From Roseomonas sp. (GTDB taxonomy: Bacteria; Pseudomonadota; Alphaproteobacteria; Acetobacterales; Acetobacteraceae): 52,914 nucleotides of DNA. The notes beneath the pieces are model-generated. The model searched no databases. It saw nothing but the letters and a program-made list of their open reading frames with translations, and was not told where the DNA came from. Numbering within the stretch: position 1 is the first letter of the stretch; every line of letters begins with the position of its first letter. The position numbers and the translations under genes are program-made. Positions 46,101 to 52,914 of this stretch are shown piece after piece. The stretch is from assembly GCA_028288745.1 (NCBI GenBank), contig JAQGHX010000126.1, positions 1 to 52,914 of the forward strand, in the 5' to 3' direction.

Positions 46101-46284
46101 CAGCGAGTTCCGCTCGCCCATGGCGCTGGTGGTGATCGGCGGGCTGGTGACATCCACCCTGCTCAGCCTGGTCTTCGTGCCGGTGGCGTATTCCTACATG
46201 GACGGGCTGGAGCAATGGGTGGCCCGCCGGCTGCACCGTGCCCCGGCGGCGCCCCGGGACGCCTTGCCGGCAGGCCGAAAATAA
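43126..46284 (+). CDS. RND efflux transporter permease subunit (AcrB/CzcA-like superfamily)
   Basis: 1052 aa; ISAWAIRNPVATAVLFLLLTVAGLVAYPLLRINNTPDLDLPVVVVTIAQPGAAPSELETQVTRRVEDAVSGL; VGVLVDDAIVEIENI. Confidence 0.95.
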   Translation: MSASGPQAEHRNISAWAIRNPVATAVLFLLLTVAGLVAYPLLRINNTPDLDLPVVVVTIAQPGAAPSELETQVTRRVEDAVSGLGDVRHITSTVVDGTSTTVVEFTLGKNIDRATNDVRDRVAQIRADLPAAIRDPVVTRVEATGGAILTYTVASPRMSETELSWFVDDVVAKALLSVRGVAEISRVGGVEREIRVALRPDRMLALGITAAQVNNQLRDLNIDLPGGRGTLGGAEQAIRTLGTAPSVEALRARSIVLPNGRVARLTDVADVSDGTAEVRTAARLDGRPVVAFEVMRTKGSSEVAVAEAVAARAQLLMAEHEGVELRLVASTATFVVAGYHAAIEALLVGSALAMLVVWLFLRDWRATWIASVAMPFSLIPTFCVMWLLGFSLNNVTLLGLTLVVGVLVDDAIVEIENIVRHLRANPERGIMRAALDASAEIGLAVVATTATILAVFVPVAFMPGIPGQFFREFGLTVAAAVAFSLVVARLLTPLLGAYFLKVDRRGGHGGAPGEDGRGWFGRRYLPLLAWCLRHRPVAVAAGIGFLAFSIMLVPYIPQDFVPSADRGRTALSIELPPGSTLAETEAVVQAATRILKARPETDKVFASLGTSTSGQMALGSSTHSGDPRQANLIVTMVPRGQRSITQQRYEALLRPDLEKLPGARVRFGADGQSGSRLQVTLVGDDGDALNATAQELERQMRGLPQLAGARSTASLARPEIQILPMAGRAADAGVSAAAIAATVRIATTGDIDQNLARFNLPDRQIPIRVMLDERLRGDVEQLRALRVEGRAGAVPLGSVAEFRHGAGPAQIDRLDRVRKATVEAELNGLPLGAATKLVNALPILRDLPPGIRQKEVGDTEVMRELFSGFGMALGAGVLIVYLVLVLLFGGFLQPLTIMSALPLSLGGALIALLIAQKSLGVSAVIGVLMLMGIVAKNSILLVEYAILARREHGLGRDEAIMEAARKRARPIVMTTIAMCAGMAHIALGLGADSEFRSPMALVVIGGLVTSTLLSLVFVPVAYSYMDGLEQWVARRLHRAPAAPRDALPAGRK

Positions 46285-46303
46285 TGCTCAGCGAGCAATT
46301 ATT
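46280..46303. terminator. Palindromic hairpin after RND gene
   Basis: AATAATGCTC-agc-GAGCAATTATT overlapping the RND stop codon. Confidence 0.4.
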
Positions 46304-46444
46304 GCGCTAAACGCTCGTCTTTTGCTCCTGGTAAATTTATAAAGCTCCAACTTGGCCAGCTGGAGCCTGCTGCAACGGAGCATCGAACGTGGCCCCCTTC
46401 TCTCCACGGCCCTTCCCAGGTCCCACCGGCCCGGGCGTGGCCAG

Positions 46445-47863
46445 ATGATCTTCGCCTCGTTCGAATTCGTCTTCCTGTTCCTGCCGGTCTATTTCGCGCT
46501 CTACTTCCTGACGCCGGCGAAGTGGCGCAACTGGCCCGTCCTGATCCTGTCCTGGCTGTTCTATGCGTGGTGGCGGGTGGATTTCCTGGCCCTGCTGGTC
46601 GGCGTCACGGTCTTCACCTTCATGGTGGCGCGGCTGATGGATGCGTCGGGCGTGGCCTCCGCGCGCGGCAAGCGGCTGTTCATGCTGGGCATCCTCGGCA
46701 ATCTGGGCGTGCTGGGCTATTTCAAATACGCGAATTTCGGCGTCGCCACCTTCAACGACGCGCTCACCGGGATCGGCTTCGCGCCGATGGCGTGGAATGA
46801 GATCCTGCTGCCGATCGGCCTGTCCTTCTACGTGCTGCAATCCGTCAGCTACCTGATAGACCTGCGCCGCGGCCATGTGCCGGTCAGCCGCGACTTCATC
46901 GCCTATGCCACCTACAAGGCGATCTTCAGCCAGCTCATCGCCGGGCCTATCGTCCGCTATGCCGAGATCGCGCAGGACCTGCGGCAGCGCCAGCACAGCC
47001 TCGCCATCTTCGGCACCGGGGCGCGGCGCTTCATGATCGGCTTCGCCATGAAGGTGGCGCTCGCCGATACGCTCAGCCCGATGGCCGACGCGATCTTCGC
47101 GCTGCCGGCACCGACGCTGCTGGAAGCCTGGTCCGGCGCCATCGCCTATACGCTGCAATTGTTCTTCGATTTCGCCGGCTATTCCGCCATGGCCATCGGG
47201 CTGGCGCTGATGTGCGGCTTCCACTTCCCGGAGAATTTCAACCGCCCCTATCTCTCCGCCAATATCCAGGATTTCTGGAACCGCTGGCACATGACGCTGG
47301 GCCGGTTCCTGCGCGACTACCTCTACATCTCCATGGGCGGCAACCGGCGCGGGGCGTTCCGCACCTACCTCAACCTGTTCCTGACGATGGTGATCGGCGG
47401 CCTCTGGCATGGCGCCAACTGGACGTTCATCCTCTGGGGCGTCTGGCATGGCGGGATGCTGGCGTTGCACCGGTGGTGGAACCGCGCCGGCTTCAGCATG
47501 CCCTACCTGGCCGCCAACGCGCTGCTGATGCTCTGCGTCGTCATCGGCTGGGTCACCTTCCGCGCGCCGGATATTCACGGCACCTTCGGTATGTATCGCG
47601 GCATGCTGGGGCTGAACGGCTATGGGCTGACCGACGCCATCGCGTGGCAGGTCACGCCGGACCAGTGGTGGACCGTCGGCATCGCGGCACTGCTGGTCTA
47701 CCTGCCGATGATCGCGGGCCGAACGGCCCTCTTCCGGCCGCCCGAACAGAACGGCCCGCTCTGGCGCGCCGGCTGGGCCGCGGCGCCGTTCATCGGCTTC
47801 GTGCTCAGCCTCGTGCTGCTCTACAGCCGCGCCGCCGTGCCCTTCCTGTACTTCCAGTTCTGA
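46445..47863 (+). CDS. MBOAT-family O-acyltransferase (AlgI-like)
   Basis: MIFASFEFVFLFLPVYFALYFLTPAKWRNWPVLILSWLFYAWWR...FWNRWHMTLGRFLRDYLYISMGGNRRG...MVIGGLWHGANWTFILWGVWHG. Confidence 0.95.
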   Translation: MIFASFEFVFLFLPVYFALYFLTPAKWRNWPVLILSWLFYAWWRVDFLALLVGVTVFTFMVARLMDASGVASARGKRLFMLGILGNLGVLGYFKYANFGVATFNDALTGIGFAPMAWNEILLPIGLSFYVLQSVSYLIDLRRGHVPVSRDFIAYATYKAIFSQLIAGPIVRYAEIAQDLRQRQHSLAIFGTGARRFMIGFAMKVALADTLSPMADAIFALPAPTLLEAWSGAIAYTLQLFFDFAGYSAMAIGLALMCGFHFPENFNRPYLSANIQDFWNRWHMTLGRFLRDYLYISMGGNRRGAFRTYLNLFLTMVIGGLWHGANWTFILWGVWHGGMLALHRWWNRAGFSMPYLAANALLMLCVVIGWVTFRAPDIHGTFGMYRGMLGLNGYGLTDAIAWQVTPDQWWTVGIAALLVYLPMIAGRTALFRPPEQNGPLWRAGWAAAPFIGFVLSLVLLYSRAAVPFLYFQF

Positions 47864-47870
47864 GGCCGCG

Positions 47871-48998
47871 ATGACCCAGCCGGACAGCCGCTTCCGACAC
47901 ACCGCCGCCATCGGCCAGGGCGTCGCCGTCATCGCCCTGCTGGGCTGGGGCTTCTGGCAGGGCATCACCGCCATGTCGAACCCCGAGGCGCTGGGCCGCA
48001 TCCGGCAGGCGCTCACCTTCCAGGCCTTGCTGAAGGGCGAGACGGCGGCGGCTGTGAACCATGCCATGGCGCATAACCTGCCGGTGGACCCGCAATTCCG
48101 CGCGGCGGGCGGCGTGTTGCGCTGGGCGCTGTTCGGCGCCGCCGGGCCGCAGGTGCGGGCCGGCTGCGACGACTGGCTGTTTCTGACCGAGGAACTGCGC
48201 CCATGGCCCGATGCGGCGGTACACCAGGCTGAGCGTGTGGCGGCCCTGCGCCGCATTGCCGACCATCTGGCGGGCCGGAACATCCAGTTGCTGATCGCCG
48301 TGGTGCCGGACAAGGCGCGGGTCCGTGGCGAGGAACTCTGCGGCGCGCCCTATTCGGCGCAGTCGCGGGGCCGCTATGCCGGTTTCACGGCGGCGCTGGA
48401 GGTGGCGGGACTGCGCCACCTGGGCCTGCTGCCGGCGCTGGAAGCCGCGAAGCGCGACGCGCCCGCCTTCTATCGCACCGATACGCACTGGAGCCAGCAT
48501 GGCGCCGCCGCCGCCGCCGCCGCCATCGCGCCCGTGGTGCGCGACCTGGGCATCGCCCCGGCAGAGGCCTTCCGCACCACCGCCGCGCCCATGGAAACCG
48601 ATGGCCCGGGCGACCTGCTGCGGCTGATGAGCCTGGACCGCGTGCCCGACTGGCTGCGCCCCGCCCCCGACCGCCAGCACAAGGACACCACCGAGGCCGC
48701 GCAACCCGCCGGGGCCGCCGGCGGCCTGCTGGACGATGCGCCGGTGCCGCCCGTGGCGCTGGTCGGTTCGTCCTATTCGGTGAACGCCAATTTCCATGGC
48801 CGGCTGCAAGAGGCCGTGGGCAATCCGGTGGCCAATTTCGCCGAGGCCGGCGGCGGCTTCTTCCGTGCCGCCAACAGCTATTTCACCGGTCAGGCCTTCC
48901 GCGAGACGCCGCCCCGGCTGGTCGTCTGGGAAATTCCCGAACGCATGGTGGGGCAGCCGGTCGACCCGGCGGAGCGGGCCTTCCTGGACCGCTGGTGA
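47871..48998 (+). CDS. AlgX/AlgJ-like SGNH acetyltransferase
   Basis: CDDWLFLTEELRPWP...LLIAVVPDKARVRGEELC...FYRTDTHWSQHGAAAAA...VALVGSSYSVNANFHGRLQEA. Confidence 0.85.
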   Translation: MTQPDSRFRHTAAIGQGVAVIALLGWGFWQGITAMSNPEALGRIRQALTFQALLKGETAAAVNHAMAHNLPVDPQFRAAGGVLRWALFGAAGPQVRAGCDDWLFLTEELRPWPDAAVHQAERVAALRRIADHLAGRNIQLLIAVVPDKARVRGEELCGAPYSAQSRGRYAGFTAALEVAGLRHLGLLPALEAAKRDAPAFYRTDTHWSQHGAAAAAAAIAPVVRDLGIAPAEAFRTTAAPMETDGPGDLLRLMSLDRVPDWLRPAPDRQHKDTTEAAQPAGAAGGLLDDAPVPPVALVGSSYSVNANFHGRLQEAVGNPVANFAEAGGGFFRAANSYFTGQAFRETPPRLVVWEIPERMVGQPVDPAERAFLDRW

Positions 48999-48999
48999 G

Positions 49000-49767
49000 C
49001 TACGGCTTGCCCAGCAGGGAGTGGATGAGCGGTTCCAGCGCGGCGGAGAGGATGGCGTAGCCGATGACCGTCGGGTGCAGCAGGTCGGTGGCCACCTGGT
49101 TCGAGAGGTTGCCGGCGTGATCCACCATCATCGCGCCCGGATCGGTGTAGAACACAGCCGTATTGTCTGCGCAGCGTGACACCAGCGCATTGACGCGCGC
49201 CACCGAGCCCCGCACCGGGTCCAGCGCCGTCGCCCCGCGCGGCGGGATACCCACCACCAGGATGCGGCTGCCGGGCGACCGCTGGCGGATCAGGCGGATG
49301 GTCTCCGCGATACCCAGCGCCACTTCGTCGGATTTGGGATTATGGGTGTTGTTGGTGCCGATCATCAGCACCACAAGTTGCGGCCGCAAGGTGGTGCCAA
49401 GCGGCGAACGCGCCAGCCGCCACAGCAGCCCCTGCGTCGTGTCGCTGCCCACACCCATGTTGAGCGCACCGCGATGCCCATAGAATTGCTGGAAGATCAG
49501 CGGCGTCCAGCCCTCGGTGATGGAATCGCCGAGGAACAGCAGCCGCACGCGGGGCAGATCCGTGGTGGCGGAGGTACGGCCCAGGACCTCCATCCGCTGG
49601 TGCCAGTACGGCACGGGCACCAGGCCCGGCACCGCCTCGGCGGGCGGCGCGGCACGGGGCGGGATGGCGGGGCAGGCCACCTGCGCCCGAGCCACCGGAA
49701 CGGCCATGAACCCCGCCAGCAACGCCAGCGCGGAGACGGACAGGAAGCGGCGGAAGGAACCGCTCAT
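49000..49767 (-). CDS. Secreted SGNH/GDSL hydrolase
   Basis: Signal peptide MSGSFRRFLSVSALALLAGFMAVPVARAQ; RLLFLGDSITEGW (block I), VLMIGTNNT (block III), DLLHPTVIGYAIL (block V). Confidence 0.88.
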   Translation of the reverse strand: MSGSFRRFLSVSALALLAGFMAVPVARAQVACPAIPPRAAPPAEAVPGLVPVPYWHQRMEVLGRTSATTDLPRVRLLFLGDSITEGWTPLIFQQFYGHRGALNMGVGSDTTQGLLWRLARSPLGTTLRPQLVVLMIGTNNTHNPKSDEVALGIAETIRLIRQRSPGSRILVVGIPPRGATALDPVRGSVARVNALVSRCADNTAVFYTDPGAMMVDHAGNLSNQVATDLLHPTVIGYAILSAALEPLIHSLLGKP

Positions 49768-49917
49768 GGGCGGTTGGCCGATGCAAAACAGGTCATGACG
49801 TTCTCCCGGCGGTGAGGAGCACGGCCACGGGCCGTGCGCGCGCAGGCATCCCCGCGCATGGGCCGTCATGCGCCGCATGATGGCCCATGCACGCGGCAGC
49901 CGGCACGCTCGCTGCCT

Positions 49918-52914
49918 TCACGGGTACGGCAGGCCACCCGCCATCACGTCCGGCCCCGATTGGTCGAAGGAGTAACGCAGGCGCACCAGGCCGGTGGCCT
50001 GGTCCCAGTTGCCGCTGCGGTCGTAGGTGGCCGCCGCACCGATACGCAGTCGCGGCGTGATGTCGTACTCGGCTTCCGCCCGCACCCCGCCCACGACGCC
50101 ACTGCCGGACTGGCCGTCATAGGATGTTCTGAGGGTGGGATCGAAGGCGGCCGCGGAGATCAACTGTGCCTGCAGGCCCGGGCTGTTCGGGAAGATCGGG
50201 CTGTCATCCTCATGATAGGTCTGCCAGCCGATGGCTCCGCCCAGGCGCAGGCGCAGGTCGCCGATGCGCTTGCGCCAATCCGCCTGCACCACCGCCGCCA
50301 ATTGCGACTGCGGGCTGAAATAGCCGCCCTGGCCGAGGGTGAAGTAACGCAGATTGCGGTCATGGGAGGAGTAGCGTGTGTCGAAGCCCAGAATCACTTC
50401 CTGGTCCGGCTGGCGCAGCACCGTCCAGGCAATGCCGCCGCCCAGGTCGAACCGCGTATTGCCCGCCACGCCACGGCCATCGAGCGATGCATAGCCGCCG
50501 CCACCATACAGCGTCGCGTCGCCGACGTTGAATTCCAGTTGGGCCCGCGCGCCGCTGCGGGTCACGCCGCCCCAGGTGGTGCCGGTGCTGTTGTCATGCA
50601 TCCCGCCATAGGAGAGCAGGCTGTCGCTGACGGCACGGCGCTCGGCCGTCACACGCAGGCGCAGGTTCCTGGTCAGCGCGGGCGCGTATTCGATGCCACC
50701 CACGACATTCTCGACGCGGAAGCCGAGCGGGCTGGAGCCGATATCGGCTGTCACGTTCCCATAGGCGTAAGCGATGTTCAGCGCCTCGCCCGTGGCGCGG
50801 CCGCCGGGGCGGGCCATGCCGGCGGTGGTATTGCCGGCCAGCGGGTTGGCGCCGAAATTCCGCAGGCTGGTGACGTCGTTGGACAGGTTGCCGGCATTCA
50901 GCATCACCGTCTCGGCCCGCGCCGTCACCCGGCCGCCCAGGCCCGGCACGGGTGCCGAGAACTCAACCGGCGCCGTCACCTCGTTCAACCGGCTGAGGCC
51001 ACCCTGCCCCGAGCGGCTGCGCAGCCCGAGCCCGGCCTGCAACCACGTCGCCGTCTCCTGCCGCGCGGCGGTCAGCTCACTGGCGATCTGCGCGGCCACA
51101 GGGTCCACGATCTCCATGCCACCGGCCTCACCGGCGCTGGTGCCGCGCAGGCGCGCCGCCAGCAGGCCGGCATCGGTGGCACCCCGCCCGCCGCTGGCAC
51201 CCAGCTGCGCGTAACGCCTGACCCCGGCGCTCTCCAGCGACCGGAGCGCGCGATGATTGTCGCCCGAGGCACGGGCCAGCCGCGCATCCAGCAGCATGAT
51301 CTGCGGGTCGGCGGGATAACGGCCACGGGCTTCCTGCAACAGGGCCTCCGCCCGGTTCCAGTCGCGGCGCTGCAGGGCCGCATCGGTCGCGACCGTCAGC
51401 GCCTCCAGATTGCCGGGGTTCCGGGTCAGCAAGGCATCGGCGACGCCCTGCGCCTCGGCCGCGCGGTTGCTGGCCAGGTACACCCGCGCCAGCGCCAGGT
51501 TGAGCGAGGCGTCGTCAGGCGACTTCTGTAGGGCCGGCTGCAATTCCGCCAGCGCCGCCTGATGGTAGCCCTGCGCGCTGAGCTGCCCGGATTGCACGAC
51601 AGCCGTGCCGGCGGTCAGCGCGGCGATCTGGCGGCGCTGCTCGTCGGTCAGGCTCGCCTCGGCCATGAGGCTTTCCGTGATTTCCCGGGAATCCTCCAGC
51701 CGGTTGGCGCCCAGCAGGGCGCCGGCCAACTGGATGCGGAAATCGGGCGAGGCGTTGCGGTTGGCGCCCAGGGCGACGCGCGCCGCCTGCGAGGCAGCCG
51801 CCTCCTGCCGCAGCCGGCCCAGCGCGCGCACCACGCCGGCCACTGTCGTGCCACCGGGGTCGGGTCGCGCGGCCAGGGCCACCAGCCGCTGCACCGCATC
51901 GGAACGCGGCGCGGTGCGGGCCATCTCCTCCAGCCGGGCGATGCCCTGCTGCTGGCGGCCTTGCGCCAGCAGGCGGGTGGCATCGGCGCTGCGCACCCGG
52001 TTGGGAATGGCCTCCAGCCGGGCGATCACATCGTCGTAGCGTTCTTCCTCGGCCGCCAGCAGTGCGGAGGCATAGATGGAATCGGCATTGCCGAGCCCCA
52101 CCAGTTCCGCTTCCTCGCGCGCCGCGTCGGCCTCGCGGCCCTGGTTGCGCAGCAGGCGCACCAGATCCAGCCGCACCCATGGGTTTCGCGGGTCCACCGC
52201 CCTGGCGCGGGACAGCAACTCCGCCGCCTGGGCAGGGTCCTCGCTGCGGGCGGCCTCGTCGCGCAGGGCGAAGGCGCGCTGCCCGGGGCCACCGGCGGCG
52301 GCGGGGTCGAACCCGGCCTCCTGCTGCAAGGCGTCCGCCTCCGCGAAGCGGTTCTGCCGTAGCAGAACGTCGTATAATCCGCCCATCGCCTCGGGCAGGC
52401 GCGGCCGGCGGGCCAGGACGCCGCGGAAACGCGCCTCGGCGGTCGTCAGGTCGCCCCGGCGCAGCGCGATCTGCCCCAGCAGCGTCTCGGCCGCCACCTG
52501 CTCGGACGGGTTGCCACGCGCGGCACGGCGGGCCAGTTCATCGGCACGGTCCAGGTTGCCCCGGGCGAGCGCCTGACGGGCCAGCACCGAGGGGCTGGGC
52601 CCGGCCGTGCCGCCCCGCTGGGCGCTGTCCATCCCGTTGACGATGCTCGCGATCTCACGCTGCCGCTCGCCCGCATGCGCCAGGGCGCGGGTGCGCAGCT
52701 CGCGCGCTTCGGCCAGGCGGCCCTGCCGTATCCGTACCAGCCCCAGCCCGGCCAGCGAGCCGGCATCGTCCGGCTGCTTGTCCAGTACACTCTGGAAGGT
52801 GCGCTCCGCCTCAGCCATCTGCCCGGCCTTCAGGAAGGCGTAGCCTAGGCCGAAATACATGTCGGCGAATTCGGCGCGGCGGTCCGGCGCGCTGGCGATG
52901 GCGCGGTCGCGCAG
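49918..52914 (-). CDS. bcsC: Cellulose synthase BcsC-like TPR/outer-membrane beta-barrel protein, 5' end outside window
   Basis: Multiple TPR repeats; C-term ITADIGSSPLGFRVENVVGG...LRVTAERRAVSDSLLSYGGMHDNSTGTTWGGVTRSGARAQLEFNVGDATLYGGGGYA...NLRYFTLGQGGYFSPQSQLA typical of the BCSC C-terminal domain; frame open through 52914. Confidence 0.9.
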   Translation of the reverse strand: MRDRAIASAPDRRAEFADMYFGLGYAFLKAGQMAEAERTFQSVLDKQPDDAGSLAGLGLVRIRQGRLAEARELRTRALAHAGERQREIASIVNGMDSAQRGGTAGPSPSVLARQALARGNLDRADELARRAARGNPSEQVAAETLLGQIALRRGDLTTAEARFRGVLARRPRLPEAMGGLYDVLLRQNRFAEADALQQEAGFDPAAAGGPGQRAFALRDEAARSEDPAQAAELLSRARAVDPRNPWVRLDLVRLLRNQGREADAAREEAELVGLGNADSIYASALLAAEEERYDDVIARLEAIPNRVRSADATRLLAQGRQQQGIARLEEMARTAPRSDAVQRLVALAARPDPGGTTVAGVVRALGRLRQEAAASQAARVALGANRNASPDFRIQLAGALLGANRLEDSREITESLMAEASLTDEQRRQIAALTAGTAVVQSGQLSAQGYHQAALAELQPALQKSPDDASLNLALARVYLASNRAAEAQGVADALLTRNPGNLEALTVATDAALQRRDWNRAEALLQEARGRYPADPQIMLLDARLARASGDNHRALRSLESAGVRRYAQLGASGGRGATDAGLLAARLRGTSAGEAGGMEIVDPVAAQIASELTAARQETATWLQAGLGLRSRSGQGGLSRLNEVTAPVEFSAPVPGLGGRVTARAETVMLNAGNLSNDVTSLRNFGANPLAGNTTAGMARPGGRATGEALNIAYAYGNVTADIGSSPLGFRVENVVGGIEYAPALTRNLRLRVTAERRAVSDSLLSYGGMHDNSTGTTWGGVTRSGARAQLEFNVGDATLYGGGGYASLDGRGVAGNTRFDLGGGIAWTVLRQPDQEVILGFDTRYSSHDRNLRYFTLGQGGYFSPQSQLAAVVQADWRKRIGDLRLRLGGAIGWQTYHEDDSPIFPNSPGLQAQLISAAAFDPTLRTSYDGQSGSGVVGGVRAEAEYDITPRLRIGAAATYDRSGNWDQATGLVRLRYSFDQSGPDVMAGGLPYP

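Noticed and set aside
46337-48313. 658-aa minus-strand ORF opposite MBOAT
   Set aside because: Antisense of the well-supported MBOAT/AlgX genes; no family signature.
49834-51531. 565-aa plus-strand ORF opposite bcsC
   Set aside because: Antisense shadow of the BcsC beta-barrel/TPR coding sequence.

Overview
High-GC alphaproteobacterial-type chromosome segment, probably Acetobacteraceae/Roseomonas-like (inferred from gene content and composition). About 40 protein-coding genes are supported; I saw no tRNA, rRNA, CRISPR or prophage. Main blocks: (1) C-terminus of an RTX-type Ca-binding protein, then a structured non-coding gap; (2) a family-5 ABC substrate-binding protein, an alpha/beta hydrolase and a membrane-DUF4336 fusion; (3) LysR / TctC-type binding protein / Ldh-family oxidoreductase; (4) a roughly 11 kb cluster (8.9-19.8 kb) with two paralogous solute-binding proteins, one permease pair, a Tm-1-like/UPF0261 protein, three TIM-barrel 'PEP hydrolase-like' paralogs (one fused to a degenerate sigma54-activator AAA+ domain and Fis HTH), a cupin and a Gfo/Idh/MocA oxidoreductase. 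Three transcription units in this cluster share a 10-bp-period TTACCC direct repeat at nearly the same distance from their start codons. This is my best candidate for an undescribed regulated system; (5) a hopanoid locus (hpnA-hpnB-hpnC-hpnD-hpnE-shc-hpnG, hpnH) with homopolymer frameshifts in hpnA and shc, an hpnB lacking its glycosyltransferase domain and an ispH C-terminal stub; (6) ilvE; (7) a KaiC-like / response regulator / hybrid kinase trio; (8) a LysR plus pyrK-pyrD(1B)-carbamoylase-pyrE operon with a 15-bp minisatellite in pyrD; (9) TetR plus RND efflux; (10) MBOAT / AlgX-like / SGNH genes next to bcsC, possibly a cellulose-acetylation module. A three-copy dispersed ~105-bp element with CTAGAGC/GCTCTAG ends abuts or supplies stop codons of flanking genes.
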